Shown piece after piece: positions 19,025-27,498 of a stretch of DNA of 64,000 bases. Origin of the DNA: Jatrophihabitans_A lederbergiae. GTDB lineage: Bacteria; Actinomycetota; Actinomycetes; Mycobacteriales; Jatrophihabitantaceae. Under the pieces are notes generated by a model, which worked only from the letters and a program-made list of their open reading frames with translations, did no database searches and had not been told where the DNA came from. The DNA lies in assembly GCF_031845305.1 (NCBI RefSeq), contig NZ_JAVREH010000010.1:69461-133460 (forward strand). Direction: 5' to 3'. A program made the position numbers and the translations under genes. Positions within the stretch are counted from its first letter, which is position 1; the number at the start of each line of letters is the position of its first letter.

Positions 19025-20512
19025 TCAGCCAGCGGTGTTGATCTTCTCCAACGTCCGGCGCGCGCCGACCTCGTGAAAGGACGCCAGCGCGTCGAGATAG
19101 GCCGCGGCGAAACGCTCGTCGGCCGCCAGATCACCGAAGAGCTCGGGGTTCTCGAGGAAGGCCAGCGGACGGCTCCGCTGCTTCCGGGCGAGGTCCATCA
19201 GCTCGTCTCGGAGCCGGTCCACGATGACGATGTCACCACCCTGCTCGTCGACCCCCTCGGCGTAGCGGGCCCAACTGGCCACCACCGTCGCCGAGCACGC
19301 GATGTCGCCGCCGGTGGCAAGGTTGGCCCGGATGACCGGCACCAGCCATTTCGGAATCCGATCGGAGCTCTCGGCACACAGCCGCGCCACGGTGTCGCGG
19401 ACCTCAGGATTGGCGAAGCGCTCGAGCAGGGTCTGCTGGTAGGCCGCCAGGTCCACCCCCGGCACCTCGGCCAGCGTCGGGCTCGCCTCGGTGCGCATGT
19501 AGCGCAGCAGGAACTCGACGAAGACCGGGTCGGCGGCAACCTCGTGGGCGTAGCGGTAACCGGTGAGGTAGCCCGAATAACACATGGCCTGGTGGCTGGC
19601 ATTGAGCAGCCGCAGCTTCATCAGTTCGTAGGGCTCGACATCGGTGACCACCTGGACACCGGCGTCCTCCCAGCGCGGCCGGCCGCCGGGAAAGTGGTCT
19701 TCCAGCACCCACTGGGTGAACGGCTCGCACACCACCGGCCACTGGTCGTTGATCCCGTAGCGCTCGGCCAGCAGTGCCCGGTCGTGCTCAGCCGTGACGG
19801 GCGTGATCCGGTCGACCATGGAGTTCGGAAAGGCCACCTCGGTGCGCAGCCATTTACCCAGCTCCGTGTCCTTGAGGTCGGCGAACGCGCTGAACATCGA
19901 CCGCGCGACCGCGCCGTTGCCCTGGATGTTGTCGCACGACATGACCGCGAACGGCGCCGTTCCCGAAGCGCGCCGGCGGCGCAGCGCCTCGACGACGAAC
20001 CCGAACACGGTGCTCGGAAGGGCGCCGGGCGCGAGATCCGCGGCGACACCCGGATTCGTCTCGTCGAACTCCCCGGTGACCGGGTTGAAGTTGTAGCCGC
20101 CCTCGGTGACCGTCAGCGAGACGATCTTGGTGCGCTCGTCGGTGAGCACATCCAGCACCGCCTCCGGGTCCTCAGGCGCGAACAGGTACCGGACGATGGA
20201 GCCGATCACGCGTGGTTCGAGCGTTCCGTCCGGGTGCTTGGCGATCAGGGTGTACAGGCCGTCCTGGCTGCTGAGGACCTCTTCCATGCGCTTGTCGCCG
20301 GCCAGCACACCGACGCCGCAGATGCCCCAGTCCAGGGCCTCGCCCTGGTTCATCAGGCGGTCGAGGTACATCGCCTCGTGCGCGCGGTGAAAGCCGCCGA
20401 CACCGAAGTGGACGATGCCGACGCTCACCGCGGCGCGGTCGTAGCCGGGAACCGGAACCTGGGCAGCGAACTGCTCGAGCGTCGACGAGGTCAACGGTGT
20501 CGCCTGTGTCAT
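19025..20512 (-). CDS. Mannitol 2-dehydrogenase family polyol dehydrogenase
   Basis: 495-residue NAD(P)-dependent long-chain polyol dehydrogenase, oxidising mannitol (or arabitol/sorbitol) to the ketose. The N-terminal Rossmann region reads VGIVHFGVGGFHRAHEAMYLD, the family signature that replaces the usual GxGxxG. CDNIQGNG and MVDRITPVT near residues 190-225 are also diagnostic. The C-terminal helical domain carries the catalytic lysine motif KLRLLNASHQAMCY. Of two in-frame ATGs, the one at 20512 is chosen because GGGG lies six bases before it; the ATG at 20518 would overlap that site. No mannitol transporter is adjacent, although a sugar/polyol ABC operon occurs at 60-64 kb. Confidence 0.93.
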   Translation of the reverse strand: MTQATPLTSSTLEQFAAQVPVPGYDRAAVSVGIVHFGVGGFHRAHEAMYLDRLMNQGEALDWGICGVGVLAGDKRMEEVLSSQDGLYTLIAKHPDGTLEPRVIGSIVRYLFAPEDPEAVLDVLTDERTKIVSLTVTEGGYNFNPVTGEFDETNPGVAADLAPGALPSTVFGFVVEALRRRRASGTAPFAVMSCDNIQGNGAVARSMFSAFADLKDTELGKWLRTEVAFPNSMVDRITPVTAEHDRALLAERYGINDQWPVVCEPFTQWVLEDHFPGGRPRWEDAGVQVVTDVEPYELMKLRLLNASHQAMCYSGYLTGYRYAHEVAADPVFVEFLLRYMRTEASPTLAEVPGVDLAAYQQTLLERFANPEVRDTVARLCAESSDRIPKWLVPVIRANLATGGDIACSATVVASWARYAEGVDEQGGDIVIVDRLRDELMDLARKQRSRPLAFLENPELFGDLAADERFAAAYLDALASFHEVGARRTLEKINTAG

Positions 20513-20608
20513 GTACATCCCCGGATCGGCTTACGCGACTGCGCGGTCGGCTGGGCCGTCCCAACCGAGGTCGGGCTCGCGTTTCTTCGGCGGCCCTCGA
20601 TGCAGCCT

Positions 20609-20657
20609 AGTCACGCGCTGGGACAGTGCGAGCAGACGGCACAGTCACGCGCTGGGA
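20609..20657. repeat. Pair of 15-bp direct repeats in a divergent promoter region
   Basis: agtcacgcgctggga occurs at 20609-20623 and again at 20643-20657, a 34-base period. It lies between the mannitol dehydrogenase (start 20512, leftward) and the DUF2243 gene (start 20721, rightward). Spacing close to three helical turns fits a dimeric activator or repressor site, but function is inferred from position only. Confidence 0.6.
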
Positions 20658-20720
20658 GCAGCCGGCGTTACCCTGAGGGCGGCCCAGCACCGGCCTGCCT
20701 CCTGCCCGAGGGAGCCGGCT

Positions 20721-21185
20721 GTGGACACGCCCGCCATCGCGACCCGCCGCTCCATCTGGTCGGGGGTCCTGATAGGCGTCGGGGTGGCGGCCTTCGTGGA
20801 CGAGACCGTCTTTCACCAGCTGCTGCACTGGCACCACTTCTACGACAAGTCGACCGCCGACGTCGGGCTGGTTTCGGACGGTTTCTTCCATGCGGGTGGC
20901 TGGCTGGCGATCGTGGTGGGGCTGTTCCTGTTCGCCGATCTGCAGCGGCGGCGGGCGGCCTCCGGAAACCGCCTGTGGGGCGGCGGCTTTCTCGGCTGGG
21001 GTGCGTTTCAGCTGTACGACGGGCTGATCCAGCACAAGGTGTTCGGCCTGCACCAGATCCGATACCACGTGGACGTGCTGCCCTACGACGTGGTGTGGAA
21101 CGTCGCAGGCGGGGCGGGGGTGCTCATCGGGTTGCTGCTGCTGCGCCGGGCAGCGCAACGATCCTCGACACAGCCCGTGGCGTGA
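20721..21185 (+). CDS. DUF2243 family membrane protein
   Basis: 154-residue integral membrane protein with four predicted helices. It shows the family's histidine-rich signature FVDETVFHQLLHWHHFYD near residue 23 and later GLIQHKVFGLHQIR, which suggests metal or haem contact. The GTG at 20721 follows GGGAG with a six-base spacer, which decides the start; the open frame back to 20511 is antisense to the dehydrogenase promoter. The stop TGA overlaps the ATG of the next gene (TGATG), a CtaG-type copper or oxidase assembly protein. DUF2243 and CtaG often occur together, so a role in cytochrome oxidase or copper handling is likely but not proven. Confidence 0.85.
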   Translation: MDTPAIATRRSIWSGVLIGVGVAAFVDETVFHQLLHWHHFYDKSTADVGLVSDGFFHAGGWLAIVVGLFLFADLQRRRAASGNRLWGGGFLGWGAFQLYDGLIQHKVFGLHQIRYHVDVLPYDVVWNVAGGAGVLIGLLLLRRAAQRSSTQPVA

Positions 21186-21994
21186 TGGCTGACGCCGCTG
21201 TAAATCCAGCCGGGCAGCTGGTGCTGCTCGCCTGCCTGGTGCTGCCGGTGCTCGGCTACGGGCTGGGTCTGCGGCAGCTGCACCTCCGCGGCGACCGGTG
21301 GCCGGTCGGCCGGACGGTGGCCGGCGCGGTCGGCATCGGGTGCCTGAGCGCCGCGCTGCTGTTCCCGCCGGCGCGCCTGCTGCCAGTGGGAGCGCAGTCC
21401 TTTCCGGCGCACGTGAGCGAGCACCTGCTGCTGGCGATGCTCGCGCCGCTCGGCCTGGCGCTGAGCGCTCCGGTCACGCTCGCGCTGCGCACTCTGCCCC
21501 GCGGTGCCCGCGATCGAGTATTGGCTGTTGTACACAGCAGATTCGCTCGTCTGCTGACCCTCGGCCCGGTGGTCCTGCTGCTGGACGTGGGCGGGCTGTA
21601 CGCCTACTACCTGACCCCGCTCTTCGCCGCGGCCGAGCGGAACGCCTGGCTGCACCTGCTGCTGCACCTGCACATGTTTCTGGCCGGCTGCCTGCTGAGC
21701 TGGTACCTCGTCGGCCGCGATCCGCTCCCTCGGCCGCGATCCGCCCGGGGGCCGCTGGTGGTGCTGCTGCTCGCCGCCGGCAGCCACGATGTGCTCGCGA
21801 AGCTGATGTACGCCCACGCCTTCCCGGTGGGCGCGGACAGCGCCGCGGGGCTGCGAGCCGGCGCCCAGTTGCTGTTCTACGGCGGCGACGTGGTCGAGAT
21901 CCTGCTCGCGGTGGCTCTGCTCGCCCAGTGGTACGCCCGAACTGGACGCGAGCTGCGCCGCGAGCAACGCCGGATGGCCGCGTCGCCGACCTGA
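21185..21994 (+). CDS. Cytochrome c oxidase assembly factor, CtaG (caa3) family
   Basis: 269-residue polytopic membrane protein with about seven hydrophobic segments. Family signatures are visible: HVSEHLLLAMLAPLGLALSAP near residue 80, LHLLLHLHMFLAGCLLSWYL near 155 and SHDVLAKLMYAH near 200, with conserved histidines that probably bind copper. CtaG proteins of this type insert copper into cytochrome oxidase subunits. Translation is coupled to the DUF2243 gene through a TGATG overlap. An open frame extending far upstream is only a reading frame through other genes and is not part of this protein. Confidence 0.88.
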   Translation: MADAAVNPAGQLVLLACLVLPVLGYGLGLRQLHLRGDRWPVGRTVAGAVGIGCLSAALLFPPARLLPVGAQSFPAHVSEHLLLAMLAPLGLALSAPVTLALRTLPRGARDRVLAVVHSRFARLLTLGPVVLLLDVGGLYAYYLTPLFAAAERNAWLHLLLHLHMFLAGCLLSWYLVGRDPLPRPRSARGPLVVLLLAAGSHDVLAKLMYAHAFPVGADSAAGLRAGAQLLFYGGDVVEILLAVALLAQWYARTGRELRREQRRMAASPT

Positions 21995-22045
21995 TCGGCG
22001 CTGCAGGTCAGTGACCTGATCGGCACCCCTGGACGGTGCTGTACC

Positions 22046-23098
22046 TCACCGCTGCCGGAGCTCGCTGAGGTAGCCGGCCACCGCATCCCGAACAGCGGCG
22101 GCGGTGTCGGTGCGAGACCGGTCCTTGCCGAACAGGCCCGTCAACGAGACGACGCGCAGCTCGTCCGGTAGCTGCGCAGCGCTCCGCTCGTCGACCACTC
22201 CGACCACCGCCACCACCGGAACGCCCGCGGCCTGCGCCAGTCGAGCGACGCCACCCACGACCTTGCCCGTCAGCGAGGTCGCGTCGAAGCTGCCCTCGCC
22301 AGTGATGACCACATCGGCGTTCCGGATCAGGGCGTCCAGTCCGAGCTCGTCGACTATCCGGTCGAACCCGCTGACCAGGGTGGCACCGATCGCGGCCAGT
22401 CCCCCGGCCAGGCCGCCTGCCGCCCCGGAACCCGGCAGCGATTCCACGTCCATCCCGAAGCGCCGCAGGTACTCGGATCGCTGGTTGCGCAGGCTGACGG
22501 TCAGCTGCGCGATCTGCGTGGGATCCGCGCCCTTCTGCGGGCCGAAGATCCTGGCGGCGTCGGTGAACCGGGTGTCCACGTCGCAGCACACCTCGATAGG
22601 GGTGACCGTGGCAGCGCTGAGCATGCCCCTTTCGGTGAGCGCCGTGACCGCTCCCATCCCGCCGTCCGTCGACGCCGAGCCACCGAGTCCGACGAGCACC
22701 CGGGCGGCCCCGGCCTGGATGGCTGCCGCGATCAACTCGCCGACGCCGCGGCTGGTGGCGGCGACGGGGTCATTGCCCTGACTGCCTCCGGCGAGCAGCA
22801 GCCCGTTCGCCTGCGCGGCCTCGATCACGGCGAGGCCGTCCTCGCGTAGCCGCCAGCCGGCGGTGACCGGGTAGCCCAGCGGGCCGGTGACCACCGCTGA
22901 CCGGTTCGCCCCGCCGAACGCCGCCAGCGTTCCCTCGCCGCCATCGGCCATCGGCTGGGTGACGCAGGTACCGCCGGCGCTCTCGACCGCCGCCGCGATC
23001 GCCGCGCACACCTCGTCGGCCGTGGCCGTGCCACGGAACTTGTCTGGTGCGGCGAGCACGCGCACACCGAGTTGCATGGCACGTGTGCGATTTTTCAT
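22046..23098 (-). CDS. Glycerate kinase
   Basis: About 350-residue enzyme of the GlxK/GarK fold, phosphorylating glycerate with ATP. Signatures: LAAPDKFRGTATADEVCAAI at the start, MADGGEGTLAAF near residue 60, LVGLGGSASTDGGMGA near 145 and ITGEGSFDATSLTGK near 270. The exact start is uncertain: ATGs at 23098 and 23077 and a GTG close by all lack a clear ribosome site, but the conserved core begins at LAAPDKF. It lies 28 bases after the lactonase gene on the same strand, so the two probably form an operon for sugar-acid use. Confidence 0.9.
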   Translation of the reverse strand: MKNRTRAMQLGVRVLAAPDKFRGTATADEVCAAIAAAVESAGGTCVTQPMADGGEGTLAAFGGANRSAVVTGPLGYPVTAGWRLREDGLAVIEAAQANGLLLAGGSQGNDPVAATSRGVGELIAAAIQAGAARVLVGLGGSASTDGGMGAVTALTERGMLSAATVTPIEVCCDVDTRFTDAARIFGPQKGADPTQIAQLTVSLRNQRSEYLRRFGMDVESLPGSGAAGGLAGGLAAIGATLVSGFDRIVDELGLDALIRNADVVITGEGSFDATSLTGKVVGGVARLAQAAGVPVVAVVGVVDERSAAQLPDELRVVSLTGLFGKDRSRTDTAAAVRDAVAGYLSELRQR

Positions 23099-23126
23099 GG
23101 AACGTAACCACGCACCGCCGTGAGAC

Positions 23127-23981
23127 TCAGCCGTGGAACGGCCGGACCGGCCGTCCGGGGGCGGCGTGCGGCAGCTGGAAGACCGAGCCGGCCAGCGGCT
23201 CCTTGCCCTCAGGCAGGCCATCCGCCGAGGTGGTGATGAATAACGTGTCCATCGACGTTCCACCGAGCGTGCAGGCGGTCACCTGGCTCGCCGGCACGCT
23301 GACCACGTGGTCGAGGATGCCGTCAGGGGAGTACCGGTGCACCGCGGATCCGCCGAACAGAGCCACCCAGATACCCCCGTCAGCGTCCACGGTCAGGCCG
23401 TCCGGCGAACCATCATCGGAGGAGATGGTGACGAGCGGACGGCGATTGTGCAGCCCCTGCTCGGTGGAGTAGTCGAACACGTCAACCCGCTGGGTCGGGG
23501 TGTCGTTGTAATAGGCCCGCGTTCCGTCCGGGCTCCACTCCAAGCCGTTGGACACCGACACCGAGTCCAGGACGACATCGACGGATCCGTCGGGCGAGAG
23601 CCGGTACAGCGACCCGGCACCGGTTGCCTGGTCATAGGCCATCGACCCGCAGTAGAACCGGCCGTCCGGATCGCAGCCGCCCTCGTTCATCCGCACCCCG
23701 CTGTCCTGCCACAACTCGGGCAGGGTGCGCAGCGACGAGCCGTCCCCGTCGTCCAGGGCGAAGCCGCGCTCCACCCCGACGATGAATCCGCCCCGGGCCC
23801 GCGGCCGCACCACCGCGGCGATCGTTCCCACGTCCCGGCGGCTGATCGCACCGTCGGCACCGAGGCTCAGCACATCCCCGGCGAGCATGTCGACCCACCG
23901 CAACTCCCCCGGATCGGGAAACCACACCGGGCCTTCGGCGTGGTGGGCGACCGGGTCGGTCAACTGCTCGGCGTCGGGCAC
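23127..23981 (-). CDS. SMP-30/gluconolactonase family protein
   Basis: 284-residue six-bladed propeller lactonase, expected to hydrolyse a sugar lactone with a divalent metal. Family motifs: EGPVWFPDPGELRWVDM near residue 16, RMNEGGCDPDGRFYCGSM near 100, SVSNGLEWSPDGTRAYYND near 145 and SPDGLTVDADGGIWVALFGG near 195, supplying the metal-binding Glu, Asn and Asp residues. The second of two GTGs (23981) is preferred because AGGAG precedes it by five bases, while the first GTG overlaps that site. Probably cotranscribed with glycerate kinase downstream, giving a lactone to aldonic acid/glycerate route. Confidence 0.87.
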   Translation of the reverse strand: MPDAEQLTDPVAHHAEGPVWFPDPGELRWVDMLAGDVLSLGADGAISRRDVGTIAAVVRPRARGGFIVGVERGFALDDGDGSSLRTLPELWQDSGVRMNEGGCDPDGRFYCGSMAYDQATGAGSLYRLSPDGSVDVVLDSVSVSNGLEWSPDGTRAYYNDTPTQRVDVFDYSTEQGLHNRRPLVTISSDDGSPDGLTVDADGGIWVALFGGSAVHRYSPDGILDHVVSVPASQVTACTLGGTSMDTLFITTSADGLPEGKEPLAGSVFQLPHAAPGRPVRPFHG

Positions 23982-24280
23982 GGGCACTCCTCGGGTGGGC
24001 AGCTGGCGGCCTGGTCGACGATGGCCACGCGCAAAGTATGGACGGGCAGCACGCCGGACGGCGAAGCAGGGCCTGCGCTGCGACTAGAAGAACCAGGTGC
24101 TCGACGGCTGACTCCGCCCGCTGGGTCGAATGCCTCTATACAACGCAGTACGGGCCAAGCGGTTAGCCCTGCCGACCTCCGGAAAGGCGACGACCGCGTG
24201 CCTCCACCGCTCTCAGCTGATTCTGAGATACTTCTATGTGCAACGGCAAACAAGCCCGTGTAACGAAGAGAGGTTCAGCC

Positions 24281-24778
24281 ATGTCCGCTCACGATTCACC
24301 GTCACGTGGTTCCAGCTCCACAATGCAGCGCGAGCGCATGCTGTCTATGGTCGCCGGCGCCCTCGGGATCTTGATGTTCATCTGGGGGTTCCTGAAGTGG
24401 CTGAAGTTCGGCGACGGCGATAGCGCACACAAGTACTCCGGCTACGCCTTCCAGATGCCGACCACCGCCATCATCGGGTTCTCGCTAGCAGCCGGCCTGC
24501 TGGCCCTTCTCGGGGCCACCGAGCGGCGCCGCGGCCGAGGCGTGCCCAGCGCCATCCCGACCGCCCTGGCCGCTACCAGCCTGCTGCTCGCGGTAGGTGT
24601 CTACCTCGGCAAGGGCAGCATCAGCCCCGACTCCGGCAGTAAGGTGGGTGTCCAGATCGGTTTGATCCTCGGTCTGCTCACCGCCCTCGTTCAGACCGCC
24701 GTCCTCGGCATGGGCCTGGCCAGCCGTCACGACGACGGAGACGACAGCGGTTCTGGCACCGGTCGGGGTCGAATCTAA
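24281..24778 (+). CDS. Four-helix hypothetical membrane protein
   Basis: 165 residues, start ATG at 24281 with GAGAGG nine bases upstream. Four predicted membrane helices: MLSMVAGALGILMFIWGF, TAIIGFSLAAGLLALLG, IPTALAATSLLLAVGVYLG and VGVQIGLILGLLTALVQTAV. A short polar C-terminus (HDDGDDSGSGTG) follows. The layout recalls the actinobacterial 34-kDa-antigen/DUF5336-type membrane proteins, but I cannot confirm homology. It is followed directly by a strong terminator and lies just outside the genomic island; before the island arrived, it would have faced ychF convergently. Confidence 0.8.
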   Translation: MSAHDSPSRGSSSTMQRERMLSMVAGALGILMFIWGFLKWLKFGDGDSAHKYSGYAFQMPTTAIIGFSLAAGLLALLGATERRRGRGVPSAIPTALAATSLLLAVGVYLGKGSISPDSGSKVGVQIGLILGLLTALVQTAVLGMGLASRHDDGDDSGSGTGRGRI

Positions 24779-24792
24779 GTCAAACCACAGCA

Positions 24793-24840
24793 CGCAGCAG
24801 GGCCACCTTCGCGACTGGAAGGTGGCCCTGCTGCGTTTTT
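24793..24840 (+). terminator. Strong intrinsic terminator
   Basis: A perfect 17-bp stem, cgcagcagggccacctt (24793-24809) with its complement at 24819-24835, a 9-base loop and a run of five T at 24836-24840. It is 14 bases downstream of the membrane-protein stop, a textbook rho-independent terminator for the plus strand. Confidence 0.95.
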
Positions 24841-24892
24841 AGTTATCCAGAAGCGCTGGGGCGAAGGTGCCTACGGCGTCCGAGCGATCTCT

Positions 24893-24910
24893 ACACGTTG
24901 AAGCGGAACT
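24893..24910. repeat. Island boundary repeat, distal copy (att-like)
   Basis: acacgttgaagcggaact, identical over 18 bases to the coding end of ychF at 35408-35425 and in the same orientation. On the minus strand it reads TTC CGC TTC AAC GTG TAG, that is FRFNV and a stop. Outside the 18 bases the flanks diverge. An 18-base chance match within 64 kb is very unlikely. Confidence 0.8.
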
Positions 24911-25320
24911 TAGACGACCCCGTTTAGCCAGGAAGATCGACGCAGAAATCCCGCATGTTTTGCTGGGCTAGATGCGTTTGGTTGCGCTGGTTGCCGCCAG
25001 CATTTCTCGGATATTTTGTGAACTAGCTGCGGACTAACCATGATCCAGAGAGACCAACTGCTCGCTGCTTGCGATCGACAAATGCCGTTCAGCACGGCAG
25101 CCGACAAGGATCAGCTACGGTGCCACAGTGAATCGCACCGGCGCGCCTTGCGGCGAGATGCGCGACAGGCCGTGGCCGTCGGTGTGCGCCGCCGATAGGG
25201 GTCGACGAGCCCAGCGACGACGACGCAACGGACGGAGCCACGAGCCGATTAGCGCGACGCTTCGCTGTTGTAGATCCTGACCGTCACGAGAGAGCTGAAC
25301 CTTACCCACCATCAGCCCGG
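24911..25320. other. Gene-poor stretch at the left end of the island
   Basis: No convincing coding sequence on either strand; the short open frames here lack ribosome sites and family features. Base composition is visibly less GC-rich than the flanks (for example around 24950-25030), as expected for acquired or decaying DNA. This is where an integrase gene would often sit, and none is visible. Confidence 0.6.
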
Positions 25321-26382
25321 TTAGCCCCACTGCCTGTGTGCGCGGAAGATGTAGGAGTATGCCGAGCCAGCTTCCCGGCTTGGAGCGATCCGGAGCGCTG
25401 CGCCGAGTGCAGCGAGCCCAGCTGGCACAGGGTTGCCTGCCGCGAGACTCCAGGCGGCTCCAGTGAGTCCGAGACCGAAGCCACCAGCGTCGGTTGGTCT
25501 CTTAAATGCAGCGAAGGTGAGCTTTGTCAGACCTCGCGCCTGGTCGTTGAGGCGCGCTTGCCGTTGTTGCAGCAGGCGACTTCTGTCAGCCGGATCAGCG
25601 GCAGAAACGTCGGCGATGAACAGCCGCAGGTTCAGCATGTAGTCACGGTGCTCATCGCGGTGTCGGCTCCGAAAGTCAAGCACCTCATCGAGCGGAACGG
25701 CATCAAGATCGATAGATGCGGTTGCCAAATCGAACGCCACGACGTCCTCGCGCGAGGGCATCGGCGCCAGCTCAAGGAATCTGCGGATCACCTCCTCCAT
25801 GTTTCTGCCGTTGGTTATCGGCTGGAGATCCAGGCCCTGCCTCTGACCGGCCTCCCGTGCCTCCTGAGCGAGCAGCAGAAGGTAGACCTGTCTGACGTCG
25901 CGCCGAAGGGGGATCGACAGTCCATCCTCCGTATCGCGGGCGAGGCCTCGCGCCTTCAGCTCGTCGTGGATCATGTCGAACACACCGCGATCGCGAGAGC
26001 CCATGCGTGACATGGACAGTTCAGCGAAGCCCATGCGGCTCATCGAGAGGGCGTCAAACGGAGCCGGATCCCCGGTGCCGCCGTCGAATGCGCCGCCCGT
26101 GATGAGTTCGACCATGCCCTCTGCAAGACGGTTGGAGAGCTGGTCGTCAACGAACCACTCTGGTTCGAGCACAGTCAGCAAGCCGAGGTCGGCCAGCGGC
26201 TCGGCCAGCGAAGGGTCGGCTACCAACTCCCGTCCGGTCATGTAATTCGGCAGGAGAATCGCCACGCCGTCAAAGAACAGCAACAGCGACTTGATCCACG
26301 AGCTTTCGTGGGCCACCCAGTAGGGCTCCGGATAGTAGTACGCGAGCTCGGGCCGCATGGGAATGTCGTCGCTGATCGCCAT
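25321..26382 (-). CDS. Unknown island protein (possible DUF6236-like), candidate defence factor
   Basis: 353 residues from the ATG at 26382, which has GGAGG 11 bases upstream; the frame stays open to 26712 but that part is Ser/Arg-rich and unlike protein. The N-terminus reads YYYPEPYWVAHESSWIKSLLLFFDGVAILLPNYM, a pattern I loosely associate with DUF6236-type proteins but cannot confirm. The middle is helical and charged, with a near-perfect internal duplication LSMSRMG-FAE-LSMSRMG around residues 115-130. The C-terminus has a Gly/Ala-rich hydrophobic stretch (GGFGLGLTGAAWSLAAGNPVPAGLAALGAAL) that could be a membrane hairpin. No enzymatic motif is seen. It sits alone beside a relaxase remnant and a restriction operon, so a defence or element-maintenance role is an inference from context. 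Confidence 0.65.
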   Translation of the reverse strand: MAISDDIPMRPELAYYYPEPYWVAHESSWIKSLLLFFDGVAILLPNYMTGRELVADPSLAEPLADLGLLTVLEPEWFVDDQLSNRLAEGMVELITGGAFDGGTGDPAPFDALSMSRMGFAELSMSRMGSRDRGVFDMIHDELKARGLARDTEDGLSIPLRRDVRQVYLLLLAQEAREAGQRQGLDLQPITNGRNMEEVIRRFLELAPMPSREDVVAFDLATASIDLDAVPLDEVLDFRSRHRDEHRDYMLNLRLFIADVSAADPADRSRLLQQRQARLNDQARGLTKLTFAAFKRPTDAGGFGLGLTGAAWSLAAGNPVPAGLAALGAALRIAPSREAGSAYSYIFRAHRQWG

Positions 26383-26769
26383 GAGGGCAGTGTCCTCCGA
26401 GGCCCCAAGATCAATCGGCCGGCACACGCCGAAGTCTGTCCCATTCAAGCCAGCTAAACGCGCACGGCCCCGATACACCGATAGCCAGAGTAGCCAAGCA
26501 CGCGCTGACCACCCGGGAGCATCCCGCGCGCTCGACCAGCCCAACAGCAGCAGCAGCTGTCTCGTCCGGCCGAAGGCTGCGATCGTCGTCTCGATGTTGC
26601 TGTGAATCGCAGAGTGAGTCCGGACGGTTTGCTTCGACCTCGTCCAGATACAAGATGCGAAATTGGTGGGGAACGCGTCGGCGGAGAGAGTCGCCTCCGG
26701 TGTGGCGGCCATCGGAACTACCCCAGGCCGCCTCGAGTTCGATCCGCGCCAGCTTGGATTCGAGTCGAG
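26383..26769. other. Intergenic stretch between unknown gene and relaxase remnant
   Basis: No supported gene. It separates the leftward unknown gene from rightward relaxase debris and probably holds the promoter of the former. It may contain further unrecognisable relaxase sequence, since the remnant's upstream limit is unclear. Confidence 0.45.
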
Positions 26770-27487
26770 ACTGCCACCGACACCACGGCGGTGCTGGCCT
26801 GGCGGCTGCAGTACGAGGAGTCCCGCACGCCCGGACCGTTGCCCGCGGCCTGCCGCCCGTGCCCACGACGCTTGCCCAGCGCCCGACTGGGGCGGCTACT
26901 TCGGGCGACGCATCGAGCTGCTGGTCCGGGACGCTGACCGGTGCCGGGCCGAGGCGGCGGTGTGGACAGCCGAGACCGCACCAGCGTGGGCCGCTCGGTT
27001 CGCCGGACGCGACCGCGACCTGGCCGGCTGGCGCAGCCAGACCCACCTCGACCGGGAAGCCGAAAGAGGTGTCCTCGCTGCTCCGCCCAACCACAATTCT
27101 CGTCGCGAGAACTGGCCGACACCATCGATCCCCGGGTAACACGGGACGCACACTGGCCCGCGCTGGAGCGGCAGCTCGACATCGCATCGCGACGGCCACG
27201 ACATCGCCGCTCGCACCCGTCGGGCGCCCGCCCGGCCGCTATCCGACGACCAGCCCGCCGCCGCGCTGCGCTGGCGCCTCGTCGACGCCATCGCCGCGAG
27301 CAAGACCAAACGGGACGTCGATGCGGACAAGACTGTGCCCGCGCGGACCCTGTGCGTCGTTGCGCGCCCTCGTGTCGATGAACCGAAGCCGGCGCAGCCT
27401 CGCCCACCGGAGATCGACTACGCCCGCGGCTTCGGCAACAAGCCGATCCCCCGGAGCAGGGATCGCGCGAGAAGCGATCGTTGCTGA
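26770..27487 (+). pseudogene. Decayed MobF-type conjugative relaxase (C-terminal part)
   Basis: Pieces of one protein appear in successive different plus-strand frames. From about 26779: TTAVLAWRLQYEESRTPGPLP. Near 26855 in a second frame: LPPVPTTLAQRP. From about 26893 in a third: DWGGYFGRRIELLVRDADR, then TAPAWAARF and DRDLAGWRSQT. From about 27115: LADTIDPRVTRDAHWPALER. From about 27188, again reframed: DGHDIAARTRR, then LSDDQPAAALRWRLVDAI, with a stop at 27485-27487. This alternation of WRL-x-PGPLP, P-W-Y-R-x-L, APAWA and HWPAL-GHD-AALRWRL blocks is what I know from the long C-terminal region of actinobacterial TraA/TrwC-like MobF relaxases. At least three frameshifts and no N-terminal catalytic domain show it is dead. 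It indicates conjugative ancestry of the island. Confidence 0.65.
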
Positions 27488-27498
27488 CCGGCGCCGAC

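Noticed and set aside
18809..20700. Very long plus-strand open frame merging into the CtaG gene
   Set aside because: It is antisense to the mannitol dehydrogenase, has shadow-frame composition (Arg/Val/Gly/His-rich), and the true CtaG start is the ATG at 21185 coupled to the DUF2243 stop.
24911..25320. Integrase remnant at the left end of the island
   Set aside because: Both strands translated by eye; no tyrosine recombinase R-H-R-Y or serine recombinase motif. The short frames here look random.
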